64,000 nucleotides of DNA from Marinobacter sp. ELB17 (GTDB lineage Bacteria; Pseudomonadota; Gammaproteobacteria; Pseudomonadales; Oleiphilaceae), in the NCBI RefSeq assembly GCF_000169375.1, contig NZ_AAXY01000021.1, positions 1 through 64,000 on the forward strand, read 5' to 3'. A model generated the notes under the pieces. The model did no database searches. It worked only from the letters and a program-made list of their open reading frames with translations, and was not told where the DNA came from. Of this stretch, positions 52,767-63,243 are shown piece after piece (position 1 is the first letter of the stretch; every line of letters begins with the position of its first letter). The translations under genes were made by a program, and so were the position numbers.

Positions 52767-55700
52767 TCAACGGCAGACGGGCAACTCTTCGTCATCAGAG
52801 TTCGCCTCGTAAATGTGCTCGTTTACGGAATTCGTGTCAGCCTCCAGTGGGCTGTCGTTTGCAGTGTCTATCATAGGCTTTCCCGGCGCCTGACCGACGG
52901 ATTGAGTATGATTTTGTTCAATATTTTGTTTTGCCATCTGGCCAGAATAAAATGCCTTGAAGAGCTGGTCTGGTGTTTTAAAACTGGCTTGCTGGCCCGC
53001 CTTCAATATGTCCCCAAAGAATTTCTTGATTCGACCAAAGGTGGTTGCCGGCTTTTGATGGCTTTCTATTTTCAGGCTACCGGCAACCCATGATTCGTAA
53101 GCATAAGCTTGTGCTTCCCACGGGTTGTTCTCGCAATGAGGAATTAAGTGAGCCCTATTTGTGCCTTCCAAGGTCTCACACAGATCATCAAATAGTGGTG
53201 AGCCTGGGGTGTACGCGCGATCCAGCATTTGCTGGTCACCCTCATTTAGCAGCGCTGACTGGGCAAAATGGAACGCTTCATGATAGGCGGTACCCATGCG
53301 GGCGCCGTATGCTAGGTCAATGACCCCTCGAACATTGCGCTCAATGCGAGATCCAGCGGCGTCCAAGTCGCGATATTGACCGGCCACCTTTTTCCCATTG
53401 TTATCTTGTAGGTGCTGGGACCACTGAACCCAAACTTGATCGCCACACATCCGCGCCACTTCGTTCATGACACACTCAGCAATGATTTGGTGCTCACAGG
53501 TTGTGATAGCCTCAATGGAGCCGGTGTCGTGGCTGTATAGTATCGGGAGTGTGGTCTTGCCCAGGTGCTCGTGGTTGACCTCAATATCTTTCTGCTTAAC
53601 CGTTTTGAAGAGCCCTTTGAATGCTTGATCCAAGTTCTTTAGTTGATCTCCAGATGGGTACAGTTGTGCCTTCGAAGGCTTGTCTTTGTCCTGCATGCTG
53701 ATGGGTAACCCCCAGCTTTCCAGCTTATCCTTGCGAACTAAAAAGTCATTCTGGAAATTTGGATATAACTTCTGAAGGCCCGTATGAACCCACGTTTCAA
53801 AACTACGCGCAAACAACTCTTCAGGTGTATTCCAGTAGGCCTTCACTTTGTCTCTACTGCGTGACCTGTTGGCGTCTGCGACTCTTGCACCTTTAATTAA
53901 AGATGACTCAGCGTACCGATGCTCGGACGCCTCTTGCAGCGTATAAGGCTGCCCATCTTCTTTTTTTGGCAGCTCGTAACGAATGTTTTGTAGGATTGCA
54001 CCAATCGCTTCGGCCACGGGGTTCCGCAAATTACCAGAGATAAATTTAGGGTCGCTTGCTGTGGCTTTTAACTGCCTGTCCAGCGTTTCAGTGATATCCC
54101 CCCCGCTACGACTACCAGGCATGCCGCGGGAAAGCCTATAAAAATAGTTCGCAAGCGCGTGACCGTATTCGTGGGCGGCCGAGCCTGCGCCTTTCATGCG
54201 CGTCAGGTTGATCACGTTGTTGGTTGGCTCAAAGTGGGCTAATGCCGCATTGCGGCCACCGCGGCCGCGCGAGCCGAATGCCAGGCCCAGCGACCCGCCC
54301 AGACTCATTGCCAGGGGCGGAACACCCAAAACCTTTGATAGATCCATAAACCCGTCATAGGTCTGGTTCAAGTATTCGGTCCGGTCAGCCTGAGTCATGG
54401 AATTACCGTACTCAATACCGGAGAACCCGAAAGTGGTGATCAGGGTTTGTTCGTCAATGCTGGTGTCAGCTCGATGGTTATCTCCACCGGTCCGAACCAG
54501 GGCTGACAGCATTGGCATGGCCCCAGTCTCATCGGTAATTGCTTGACGTCGATTGACGCCCGTTTTTGCGTCCTTTATTGGCCATTTTGTGTTCTGGAGT
54601 GACTTTCTGCTGGCCTGGCGAAGCCAATATTCGGGCACGGATGAAATGGCCCAGCTAGGCCCAGCAATAAAGTCGCCGGTAAACCCAATTTTCATGAACT
54701 CTCTGGATGCCGTAGTTAACGCCTGCATGAGTGCACCAGACGGCAAAATGGCGTCCTTAAGCTCGTCTTTTGTTCGAATCTCGCCCATCGCGTCTCTAAA
54801 GGACAGAACAAGCTTTGCAAACGCCTGATTCGCCTCTGGGACATTAGCAGGTGGCACCGGCATGATGTCTTTGCGCGCCTCCGCAAAAAAAGCGGCAACG
54901 ATGGGCTCCATTGCCCGAGCACCATCATCAATAGCTTCATCATCCGGACTTTCCAACGAGGTCCAGTCGGGCGTCTCCCACAGTTTCACTTTGGTGATGT
55001 GCTTCGCCTGATCTTCTGATGAAGCAAATAACAGGTTGCTTAAGATCGCCGTGGATTTGCCGCGCAGATCCTTAATTGAGAGCCCGGCGACCACCCCTTT
55101 GTCCTGACGCTTGCCGCGCTTGCCCTTACTGACGGCCGGTGCATCCGGAAGGTTGTTTTCCGAATTGCCTTGGTTGAACTTTAATCGCAGGGCTTCACGA
55201 TGTTCGTTGAGCACGCGCAGTGCCTGCGGGCGCATAACGGTGGCAGCATCAAATGCCGAGAAGTCCCAGCCAGACATGAAAGAACTCTGCGACGATTTCA
55301 TTTCAAGTAGCGCTTTTTCAACCGCCAAAGCCCGATTGTTGTCCGCGGCCAGGATGCCGTCACGCGTTATAGCCGTTACGTCGCTGTATACTTTATTGCG
55401 CGTACCCTTCGTGGCCATAATGATGATTTCATTATCGACGGAACTCACCAGCTTGTCGGACACCTTCTGACAAAACTTCGATTTGTTCGCAAACACTTTC
55501 AAATGCTTCTGTTCATCAATCCAAAGTTCAATAGCCTCCATCATCTGATCGCGTTTAGCACTGTCGTCCCGCCAGCTCGGCACCAATGTCAGCAAGCTGT
55601 CGCGGGCGCCCTGGCAGTGTTGTAACAGGGCATCAGGCTGAAGGTCACCCATGGCCTCCACAGGTATGTTTTCAAGCTTGGCGATACCCGTGTTTTTCAA

Positions 55701-58229
55701 GGTACCTGTTAAGCTACTGCCGAAGTTGTCCATATCCGCAATGAGATTCATGGTGAAGATATTCAGTGGCAACTCATCCAAAGAATCGGGGTGCACGATT
55801 TCGTCGTGTATCGGTTTGCCAAATTCAAGGCCGTGGTCTGCGTGTAGAGACACCATGCGGCCAAGGCCAGCCAGAACCTTTGTGTAGTCGTGTCGGAAGG
55901 GTCGGGTATCTTCTTGTGAGAACAGGTTCGATACGGAAAGGATGTTAGTGCCTGTAAACAATTTATCGTGATACGCCTTCTGCGTTTCAAAATTCAAGTT
56001 TTCACTGGTTGCAGCAATGGTTATCTGGAATGGGCGCTTTTGTGACCGGCTCTCGATCCAGCCTGTCGACGTCATAGCTTGCGTTACCTCACGAAAGTTG
56101 TAGGACAATAACTGGTTAATGTCAGTCTCGGCGGGATGCTCATGGCTCAATTTAGTGCTTTGACTTAAACGAATGCTGGTGCCGTTAAGGTAGGACAGTT
56201 GCCCTACCCAGTCTAAGTGGTTACTCAAATCACAGTTCATCATGCCGAGTGCCTGGGCCTTAGAGCATTGCGGCAAACCTGCTTCGTGCAGGGCATCTAT
56301 GATCACGAACGCTGGGTGGTCCGTTTTTTCAATGTCGGCCAGCGACGAATCGGTGATATCGCTCAATGCCTGTAGGATGCGTTCGTTCGTCTCGGTAACT
56401 CGGACTATGTTCGGCGACAGCCCGTTGATCCAATCTCCGGCACTTTTGTAGTTTGGAAACATGGTATCCAAAAGCGTTGCACAAAATTCTTCAGCATTTT
56501 CAGCCAGGATGTTCAGGCTCTCAGTGGTATTTGTATTCCTGATGCGATCCTTACCGGCCCGGTGTGCGACGAATTGCGATGCCGCGTATAACGGTTCTAT
56601 CGCTGGCTTAATCAAGCCACGCGTCCACAGTTTTGCCTTGGTGACTGCATCGACATCTTCTTTTAACGAGTCGATAAGCTCAGGAGATAGCTCATCAGCG
56701 GTATCGCTTAAACGAACAGCCCAGTCACGCAGGGCTTCACGCACCCGAACTGTGTGGATTGGGTGTACACCAACTCTGCAGATTTCCTGGGCGCGAACTT
56801 GCTCAATTTCGGCACCCGTAAGGTCGTTCGTGTAGTCATTCGTTCCCAATGCTCTGGACGGGTACACAGCAAAGAAGCCGCGTTCACCGTTGGGCGTTGG
56901 TGGCTGCGCACGATTGAAGTCGTCCATGATCATGTCGCGCAGAAAAACGGTCGCTTGGATCTCTGAATCGCCCATGCCATCTTTCATGATCAAATCGCGG
57001 GTACCGCCGTACCAGTATTCGATCATTGTGTGGCTTTGTGCTTCTGCTGACGGAGTGAGTGGAGATTCCCCCTGCAGGCGCCCAAGCCGGAACATGGACT
57101 CCAGCAAGCGCAGCTCTTCGTCCCAGAAATCCGGATCGTTTTTCAGGGTTTGATCAAACGGTGACCCGATTTCCTTAGGCGTCAAGCGCTCCTGCGGTTT
57201 CAATAGATCGGGGTTTACCGGCACTAAAGGCTCGTACCGCACCGGTGGAGCTGGTGCTGAAACGACTGATTCGGCATTCACCGGTGCAGGGATGTTCAAT
57301 CCATCTATGCAGTCTGCGGTGATTCGCTTCCGACTTGGAAAATAAACACCATTGATGGTCTCTGTTAACGTCGATGAGCTGACCCACAGCACATCGAACG
57401 TATCCGGGTCATGGTCTACGACCGCACCCTTGCCGCGCTGACCGTTGACCGTCCAACTGATATCGGAACCCACAGCCGGTCGGTAATCTGGAGTCAGTGA
57501 GTTCGCCAGCAAAAGATTTGCCGGTAAGGGGGTGCTTTCAGGGTGAGCTTCCCCGCGCTCATCCGCCAGCCTGTCAGCCCATTCGCGCAAATTGGGCGGC
57601 CAATTCTGCAGCGGGCCGTACGCTTGCCCTGCTTTAACAAGGCCCAAGCCTATAATTGGTTCGGTAACCGCAGACAGCTCGCCGGCTAAAGCACCGGCTA
57701 CCCAGCGCTGAATGCGTAGACGGTTGTGCATCCGGTTGTTCTGGGTTTCGTTAAGCGTTTGTTCGGATAGCTCATCTTCACGTTGAGCTAATGATGTCTG
57801 AATTTCGGTTAATAGCAGTTCTGGCTGATATTTCCACAGCGATCGAATGCATGCCTGTACCTCCAGGGGCACCGCAGGCTCAGTAGAACTGGCCGGCTTT
57901 AACATGACCGTCTGCTCGGATGTGATCAAATCCAAGGGTGCATTCAAAATGCGGCCGATGTTAACCGCAAGGTCGTGATCGGCACGCTTTGGATAAATAA
58001 GGCGCCCTGCACTGCCTGACTGGAAACCTAAACTGTGTAGGCTGGCAGTCTGTGATTCGGTAAGAGTACCCGGCACATTTTCTTTAATCAGGGCAAACCA
58101 GAATGTCGCATTAAACACGGGCGCCACAACAAGGTCGCGCGTTTCAAGTCGAGGCCACAGCATGGGCGGCTGATCACTTGGTATGCGATTCGTGGCGGGT
58201 GTATTTTGCTGTATTTTCAGGTCTGCCAT
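52767..58229 (-). CDS. Giant polyvalent-like protein with two zincin motifs
   Basis: This 1820-residue cytoplasmic protein resembles the large polyvalent proteins that conjugative elements and phages inject with their DNA. Two metallopeptidase-type HExxH motifs are visible, AAHEYGHALANYFYR at about residue 1352 and AYHEAFHFAQS at about residue 1650, and the region before the first (VLGVPPLAMSLGGSLGLAFG, LAHFEPTNNVINLTRMKG, then ELFARSFETWVHTGLQ) matches the large-polyvalent-protein-associated domain (LPD1-like) style. The N-terminal 350 residues and the mid-region are of unknown fold. No Walker or methylase motif was noticed. In related proteins the zincin is thought to act on host defences after transfer; here that is inference. 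Confidence 0.8.
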   Translation of the reverse strand: MADLKIQQNTPATNRIPSDQPPMLWPRLETRDLVVAPVFNATFWFALIKENVPGTLTESQTASLHSLGFQSGSAGRLIYPKRADHDLAVNIGRILNAPLDLITSEQTVMLKPASSTEPAVPLEVQACIRSLWKYQPELLLTEIQTSLAQREDELSEQTLNETQNNRMHNRLRIQRWVAGALAGELSAVTEPIIGLGLVKAGQAYGPLQNWPPNLREWADRLADERGEAHPESTPLPANLLLANSLTPDYRPAVGSDISWTVNGQRGKGAVVDHDPDTFDVLWVSSSTLTETINGVYFPSRKRITADCIDGLNIPAPVNAESVVSAPAPPVRYEPLVPVNPDLLKPQERLTPKEIGSPFDQTLKNDPDFWDEELRLLESMFRLGRLQGESPLTPSAEAQSHTMIEYWYGGTRDLIMKDGMGDSEIQATVFLRDMIMDDFNRAQPPTPNGERGFFAVYPSRALGTNDYTNDLTGAEIEQVRAQEICRVGVHPIHTVRVREALRDWAVRLSDTADELSPELIDSLKEDVDAVTKAKLWTRGLIKPAIEPLYAASQFVAHRAGKDRIRNTNTTESLNILAENAEEFCATLLDTMFPNYKSAGDWINGLSPNIVRVTETNERILQALSDITDSSLADIEKTDHPAFVIIDALHEAGLPQCSKAQALGMMNCDLSNHLDWVGQLSYLNGTSIRLSQSTKLSHEHPAETDINQLLSYNFREVTQAMTSTGWIESRSQKRPFQITIAATSENLNFETQKAYHDKLFTGTNILSVSNLFSQEDTRPFRHDYTKVLAGLGRMVSLHADHGLEFGKPIHDEIVHPDSLDELPLNIFTMNLIADMDNFGSSLTGTLKNTGIAKLENIPVEAMGDLQPDALLQHCQGARDSLLTLVPSWRDDSAKRDQMMEAIELWIDEQKHLKVFANKSKFCQKVSDKLVSSVDNEIIIMATKGTRNKVYSDVTAITRDGILAADNNRALAVEKALLEMKSSQSSFMSGWDFSAFDAATVMRPQALRVLNEHREALRLKFNQGNSENNLPDAPAVSKGKRGKRQDKGVVAGLSIKDLRGKSTAILSNLLFASSEDQAKHITKVKLWETPDWTSLESPDDEAIDDGARAMEPIVAAFFAEARKDIMPVPPANVPEANQAFAKLVLSFRDAMGEIRTKDELKDAILPSGALMQALTTASREFMKIGFTGDFIAGPSWAISSVPEYWLRQASRKSLQNTKWPIKDAKTGVNRRQAITDETGAMPMLSALVRTGGDNHRADTSIDEQTLITTFGFSGIEYGNSMTQADRTEYLNQTYDGFMDLSKVLGVPPLAMSLGGSLGLAFGSRGRGGRNAALAHFEPTNNVINLTRMKGAGSAAHEYGHALANYFYRLSRGMPGSRSGGDITETLDRQLKATASDPKFISGNLRNPVAEAIGAILQNIRYELPKKEDGQPYTLQEASEHRYAESSLIKGARVADANRSRSRDKVKAYWNTPEELFARSFETWVHTGLQKLYPNFQNDFLVRKDKLESWGLPISMQDKDKPSKAQLYPSGDQLKNLDQAFKGLFKTVKQKDIEVNHEHLGKTTLPILYSHDTGSIEAITTCEHQIIAECVMNEVARMCGDQVWVQWSQHLQDNNGKKVAGQYRDLDAAGSRIERNVRGVIDLAYGARMGTAYHEAFHFAQSALLNEGDQQMLDRAYTPGSPLFDDLCETLEGTNRAHLIPHCENNPWEAQAYAYESWVAGSLKIESHQKPATTFGRIKKFFGDILKAGQQASFKTPDQLFKAFYSGQMAKQNIEQNHTQSVGQAPGKPMIDTANDSPLEADTNSVNEHIYEANSDDEELPVCR

Positions 58230-58370
58230 ATATTAAGGCTCCGGTGAACTTCGTATCGTCTAACTTATACAATAATATTGGGTTTGATTATAGCCGGTAT
58301 CTGCATTCATAACTGCGATAAAATGCCAACCAAAGTGAACGATCGGTCAATCCTTGGGCAGCCATTGGCC

Positions 58371-59861
58371 TTACAGCTTGGCGGGCTTTCCCAGTTGGCT
58401 GGTGATACTTTCGGGCTGACCTGTGACATCAAGAAGCCAGCCCTCCCACCGCTGTGCACGGCCGGAATCGGGGGTCATGGACGGTATGTACATCTTGTTG
58501 TTGCGTCTTTGCTCGGCTAGGCGGCTAAGAAACCAGTCCTGATAAAATAGCTTCCCGGATACGCGTTTCTTTGCCTGCAGAAGTCCGCGCCAGGCATCGG
58601 CCAATACCTGTCGTTGAACCTGTTGTTCGTGACTCTCAAGCCAGGGAGTTAACCACGACATATAACGGATATCAGGATTGCCGATAGACCAAAGCGCACG
58701 AAGCTTGTTCCAGGGGTGTTCCGGTACCATTTTCGCGGTGCACCCCGACTCCGGTATGCCAAACCGTGCGGCGGTAATCATTAGCCCCTGGCGGTCCATA
58801 AGGGCCTCATAGCTCAGCTCAGTGAGTATCCGGCTGTCCTTAACCTTGTTGAAGATTTCATTGTCCATCGCCGTTGGCTGGTACCCGGGCTGGAACGGTT
58901 CAAGGCTATCGGGATCTTGTTGCTGTACCTCGGCATTGGCTGGAACACTACCGGTTAGTGCACCTTCAATCACAAGCTGATTGCCGGCTAACTGGTTAAA
59001 CAGCGTTTTATTGCTCTGCGCCGCACCACACGTCGCTAGCTGAGGGTCTGATGAATCCGTGCTCTCTGGACTGTCGGGGCCTTGGGCCCTGGGTACATCA
59101 ACACAGTGAGAAACCTCGTGCCAGAACTCAGTGGCATCACCGTACTGAGTCAACCACCGGCGTTCTGTTTCCGAAAGACCTTGGGCCAGCGCGGGTGTGG
59201 CCAGCTGTAGGAATTCATCGATCACCGGTGAAGGCTCCACCATCACAAGGCACGTTGTCGCCTCTGCGTTGTAGACCGTGTACGAGCGTTCTTGTGTTTG
59301 CGCTATCTGAGCCGTGCCTTGATTGAGAATGCTCATGGCCATCTCAGGGTCTGAAATCTGCCATTCTTGGATTTTTGAAAAATCCGCATTGGCCCTGCTA
59401 TAAATCGATGGTTTTATATCATCCAGACGATAAGCCAGGGTCATCGTCTCCGCCTGGCGAGGGTTGCTACGAATAATGCCCTCATGGATGCCTATATCCG
59501 TCTCAATGGAGCGCTGCAAACTGATCACAGGGCGCTCGGTGCTGGCGGATGCCACGATACTAAGGCATGCCTCACCGGCGTTCATTTTTCCAAGGGCCGA
59601 TACCTCACCCGCTTCGCGGAGAATGTGAAGACCCCGGGCAACTTCGTCTACTGTCGTTGAATGCACCCGAGCTAAAGCGTACTCATTGCTATTGCATGCC
59701 TCTACCCAGGCCAGCGTGTTCGGCGCATTCACTAATGCGTTTGTCAGGCCCCCACCGTCCTGATCGGGATTTGCTGTCGCTGTTGTGCTGAAACTGGCCG
59801 TGACGATGGCTGTGACTAGGGCGAAGGCAGCATGTCTGTTGTGACTATAAACGGGAGGCAT
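58371..59861 (-). CDS. Exported protein with HEVSH zincin-like motif
   Basis: The start is placed at 59861 because the first 13 residues of the longer frame (to 59900) precede a clear signal peptide (AAFALVTAIVTASFSTTATA). The 496-residue product contains FWHEVSHCVDVP at about residues 245-256, a zinc-metallopeptidase-type HExxH. No second-zinc-ligand region was identified. Cys residues in the mature part fit a periplasmic or secreted protein. It may act on cell wall or on envelope proteins in mating, but no family was recognised. Confidence 0.65.
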   Translation of the reverse strand: MPPVYSHNRHAAFALVTAIVTASFSTTATANPDQDGGGLTNALVNAPNTLAWVEACNSNEYALARVHSTTVDEVARGLHILREAGEVSALGKMNAGEACLSIVASASTERPVISLQRSIETDIGIHEGIIRSNPRQAETMTLAYRLDDIKPSIYSRANADFSKIQEWQISDPEMAMSILNQGTAQIAQTQERSYTVYNAEATTCLVMVEPSPVIDEFLQLATPALAQGLSETERRWLTQYGDATEFWHEVSHCVDVPRAQGPDSPESTDSSDPQLATCGAAQSNKTLFNQLAGNQLVIEGALTGSVPANAEVQQQDPDSLEPFQPGYQPTAMDNEIFNKVKDSRILTELSYEALMDRQGLMITAARFGIPESGCTAKMVPEHPWNKLRALWSIGNPDIRYMSWLTPWLESHEQQVQRQVLADAWRGLLQAKKRVSGKLFYQDWFLSRLAEQRRNNKMYIPSMTPDSGRAQRWEGWLLDVTGQPESITSQLGKPAKL

Positions 59862-59938
59862 GGCATGGGTTCCGATAGGCTGTTCAGTGTCGTACAGCAT
59901 ACCATGCTGCAGAAACCTCCAGAGCTGATCGGGATGAT

Positions 59939-61567
59939 TCAGTACGTCGACGAATTCGGCGAATAACCCGAGTCTTGAATGGTTGACTCAGGCGCCATTG
60001 CCGTAGTCATAGCGCTATCCGGCTGATCATTTGCCTTTGATGACTGGTGTTTAGCTTGTAGGGGGATATCGCGCAGCTTTATTAGGTTGTCCTGAATGCT
60101 GCTTGGAAGTATGAGTGCGTGCTTCGGGCGTGTTAACGCCACATAGAGCAGGTTCACCCGCTCGCGCTCATCCATAGACAGTTCAACCCCGCACTGCAGT
60201 TTTGCGACCAGCTTAGGATCAAGCGCCAGGTCACCGGCTAGGTGCACTTGCGACCACTCCCGGCCCTTGGCTTTGTGGGCGGTTGTCAGGATGACATCTG
60301 CCTGGGCTTCCGTGGTGTCCCGTTGCCGGGCAATGGTATCGATGAGGTCGAGGGCTCTGTCCTTATACTTTTCGGTAATCCTGATTAAATGCCCTAACGT
60401 CTGGTCATTCAGCAAGTGCGCTGTTGCTTTGAACTCGTTCCAGTTGTCATAGCCGCTCAAGTCCGGATGCTTAACCTCCTTGGTTTGCCCGCGATACAGG
60501 GCATAGGACGACTTTATCATTTGGGTAATCTCGCTGGAGCTTCCAGCCAGATAAAACGATTGCTGACGCTTGCTGGCCGCTAATACGTGCTCCAGCAAGG
60601 TAATGTTATGTCGCGCAATGACGGTGACCGGCTTTCTTGGGTCTGGCTTCCCAATTCGCTGCCCTGCCCCCTGAATTTGGATCGATGAACCAAGACCGCG
60701 CAGCACTCGGTTGGCTAAGCCTGCGACCTCGGGACCGAAACGAAACGATCGAGTGAGGTTGTAGCTCGCCACATCCTCTTCTTTTGAGAGCGCTTCCAAG
60801 GCATTGATCGAACCTCGCCACCCATAGATTTGTTGCTGGGGGTCTCCGACAAAGATTTTTTGGCCACGCTGGCCGCTGATTATGGATGCCATAACTGGGT
60901 TAATATCTTGATATTCATCACATAAATACCGTGGCACTGAGAATTCAGGCTGCCGCAGTTGCAGGATTTTGACGTACGTATCGTGCAGAATCGGGAAATC
61001 CGACGCCTCATCCACCATCTTTGCCCAGATTGCCTGGGACGCATCGCAGGCTGTCTCTTGAATGTATCGTAGGCTGGCTTCATCCATTTGCGCCCGGATT
61101 TTTGCTGGAATTTTCTCAATCGGAACATGATGCCGGCTTAATTCAAGGTCGGCCGAGTATTGGAATTGATTGATGGTCTCCAGGATAAGAGCCGCGGCTT
61201 GCTTTGTGGTCAACGGAGCTAGAGCCAGGCAGTCTGTGTTCTCCACCACAGTACGCATGGGGATGGTCCGACCATCCCGGGCAGCTTCAAACTTCATCCG
61301 GTAATCATAACTTGAGCCAATCACAGCGTTAAACGCGAGGGAATGACCGGTCATGGCACGCACATGAGGTGGCAATCGGCCTTGGATGTCTTCCTTCATA
61401 CGGCGGTTATACACCAGATAAATGCCGGAACGTTGGTCGCTGGCGGCTATACCAGAAAGGGTCAACGTTTTACCCGAGCCAGCTACAGCAATAATTGCCA
61501 TATTTCCGCCGTGCCTTGCATGCACAATGCTGTCTTTTTGCTCGCTGGTTAGCCGGAAATTACTCAT
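59939..61567 (-). CDS. UvrD/Rep-family superfamily 1 helicase
   Basis: This 542-residue ATP-dependent DNA helicase has motif Q/I (LTSEQKDSIV, AVAGSGKTLTL), motif Ia-like MTGHSLAFN, motif II CDEYQDIN at about residue 215, motif III VGDPQQQIYGWRGSI, motif IV NLTRSFRFGPEV, motif V LTTAHKAKGREWSQVHLAGD and motif VI LLYVALTRPKHAL. It lacks long 1B/2B insertions, so it is a compact version similar to other plasmid- and phage-encoded UvrD-like helicases. It ends 77 bp before the exported zincin-like gene and has its own upstream region. Confidence 0.93.
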   Translation of the reverse strand: MSNFRLTSEQKDSIVHARHGGNMAIIAVAGSGKTLTLSGIAASDQRSGIYLVYNRRMKEDIQGRLPPHVRAMTGHSLAFNAVIGSSYDYRMKFEAARDGRTIPMRTVVENTDCLALAPLTTKQAAALILETINQFQYSADLELSRHHVPIEKIPAKIRAQMDEASLRYIQETACDASQAIWAKMVDEASDFPILHDTYVKILQLRQPEFSVPRYLCDEYQDINPVMASIISGQRGQKIFVGDPQQQIYGWRGSINALEALSKEEDVASYNLTRSFRFGPEVAGLANRVLRGLGSSIQIQGAGQRIGKPDPRKPVTVIARHNITLLEHVLAASKRQQSFYLAGSSSEITQMIKSSYALYRGQTKEVKHPDLSGYDNWNEFKATAHLLNDQTLGHLIRITEKYKDRALDLIDTIARQRDTTEAQADVILTTAHKAKGREWSQVHLAGDLALDPKLVAKLQCGVELSMDERERVNLLYVALTRPKHALILPSSIQDNLIKLRDIPLQAKHQSSKANDQPDSAMTTAMAPESTIQDSGYSPNSSTY

Positions 61568-61668
61568 ACGGTACGAATCGTCATAGTATTTAGGGCTCTT
61601 CGGGCATTTCGCCTATTCGGGTACCCTATAATGGCGCCATATCCAACTAAGGACAGGAGTTACACAAT

Positions 61669-61911
61669 ATGGCTTTATTCAGTGTAAAGGTGCGCCATGA
61701 GTTTTGCGTTGATGCAGATAGCGAGGAACAGGCATTGGAAATTCACGCTCGCGAACAGTCTATAGCTATCAGCGATGGCCGGTACGGAGTCATTGATGCG
61801 CCAGTTGCAGTGGCTGTTCATCGTGAATCTGATTTAAGTGAAGGCGCTCTGGACGAAGTTCCCCTGAACGCCTTTGACTTCACCGCGCGTGAGCGCTTTC
61901 GTCGCGATTAA
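61669..61911 (+). CDS. Hypothetical 80-residue protein
   Basis: An AGGAG precedes the ATG at 61669 and a TATAAT lies about 45 bp upstream (near 61625). The product starts with a beta-alpha-beta-like pattern (FSVKVRHEFCVDADSEEQAL), then an acidic middle and a basic tail (FTARERFRRD). It is convergent with the next gene. Unknown function. Confidence 0.55.
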   Translation: MALFSVKVRHEFCVDADSEEQALEIHAREQSIAISDGRYGVIDAPVAVAVHRESDLSEGALDEVPLNAFDFTARERFRRD

Positions 61912-61920
61912 TCCCCCACC

Positions 61921-63042
61921 CTATCGTGGGGCATCGATGGTCAAATCGTCGGCGTCCCACTGATCCCCGGCTTTGTGCACAAGATCCCGCAATGTTTCTG
62001 CTTCCCGGCTGATATGAGTCAGCAGAGATGCCGGTACTTGATGACCTGACTTAGACTCTGATAAACCCCTCAATGTGGCGTCCAGTGATGCCAGTGTGCT
62101 GATCAAGTCATTTCTGCTTTGGTCATACTGTGCAATTGCAGTTTTTACCTGCAGGCCCGGTACCGCCTCCGGTCCGTTATAAATATCTTCAAACACTTTA
62201 CGGACAAACGTGGAACTGCGCATTTCTGAGCTGTCGAGCATCGTTGACGTAGCTGATCCGACAATGGCGTTTGTCGCATGATCAATCCACTCTGGCGACA
62301 ACTTTGGCTGGCTTTGTCCCCATGCCTTAGCAACTACGGCGCGCATCTCTTTGCTTCCAAAACCTCCAACTTCCAAATCTTTCAGCGCATCAATCAGTAT
62401 TCCTGGCTCTTTAGGCAGGGCGCCTACCTTGCCGGAACACTGTGCCCAGACTCGCAAGGCAGCCTTATCAACAAACTCGACGTTCAGCCGGGGCAAACGC
62501 TCAGGTGCCATGCGCTGGGCCTTGGCCTCCCCTGCCATCTCTATGTCCCCCAGGCGCTCATTCGCTTCGAGGCCCCCGTTTACCGATCGTAGTGAATTTT
62601 CGTAATCAACTCGTTGCTTCGGTGTGAGTGCATCCGTTTGGGTTTCCAGAAGATCAAAACGCTCTTCAACCAGGCGCTTCCAGAGTGGCTGGGGTGCTTC
62701 TATCAGTTCCGACCCACTCTCACTGTCCAGATTCATTGCAATTTGATGAGTGTTTATGCCAAAAACGGCAATTCGCTCAGCAAGAGTCTTACCTTTTGGG
62801 TTCCAGATACTTTTGCCAATTTCTTCTGCGAGCTTACTGATGTCCTTGTAGTCATCGAAGGTCAGCTCTTCCCCGCCGTACGAACGACTCAAGTGCTCTT
62901 CTGTACGAGCAATAGCCGGCGCAATCTCAAATCGACGGTCAATCGCCAGGCTTGAGCTCACCTGGTCCAGCACTTCTAGGAACAAGTAGATATTTTCTAG
63001 GACTTGCTGGTGCATTTCACTAACGGACTCAGAATCTCTCAT
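61921..63042 (-). CDS. Hypothetical helical protein
   Basis: This 373-residue cytoplasmic protein is strongly helical (MHQQVLENIYLFLEVLDQVS, KRLVEERFDLLETQTDALTP). No motif or family was recognised. It is well conserved in style with coding regions around it (low stop density in other strands, normal codon use). It is divergent from the gene that leaves the window at the right, over a 200-bp control region that has TTGACA-like and TATTCG words near 63160-63200. Confidence 0.6.
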   Translation of the reverse strand: MRDSESVSEMHQQVLENIYLFLEVLDQVSSSLAIDRRFEIAPAIARTEEHLSRSYGGEELTFDDYKDISKLAEEIGKSIWNPKGKTLAERIAVFGINTHQIAMNLDSESGSELIEAPQPLWKRLVEERFDLLETQTDALTPKQRVDYENSLRSVNGGLEANERLGDIEMAGEAKAQRMAPERLPRLNVEFVDKAALRVWAQCSGKVGALPKEPGILIDALKDLEVGGFGSKEMRAVVAKAWGQSQPKLSPEWIDHATNAIVGSATSTMLDSSEMRSSTFVRKVFEDIYNGPEAVPGLQVKTAIAQYDQSRNDLISTLASLDATLRGLSESKSGHQVPASLLTHISREAETLRDLVHKAGDQWDADDLTIDAPR

Positions 63043-63243
63043 CGTGGTATTCCTTCAGCTGTTGTAACAGCTATAGAGGTAGTTATGCGATGTCCGCATT
63101 ATAGGCTGTTTCAATGCTGCGAGTACGGAAATGAGCGTTTTGTGTACACTTTGGTTGACAAAGTGACTCACTAGTAATATCTTCGCCATATTCGTATAAA
63201 CTACCTTATTTCGTTTTACTGCGAATTTAACTGAGGATTTGTG

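Noticed and set aside
59862..59900. Upstream start for the exported zincin-like protein
   Set aside because: It would place 13 polar residues before the signal peptide and has no well-spaced ribosome binding site.
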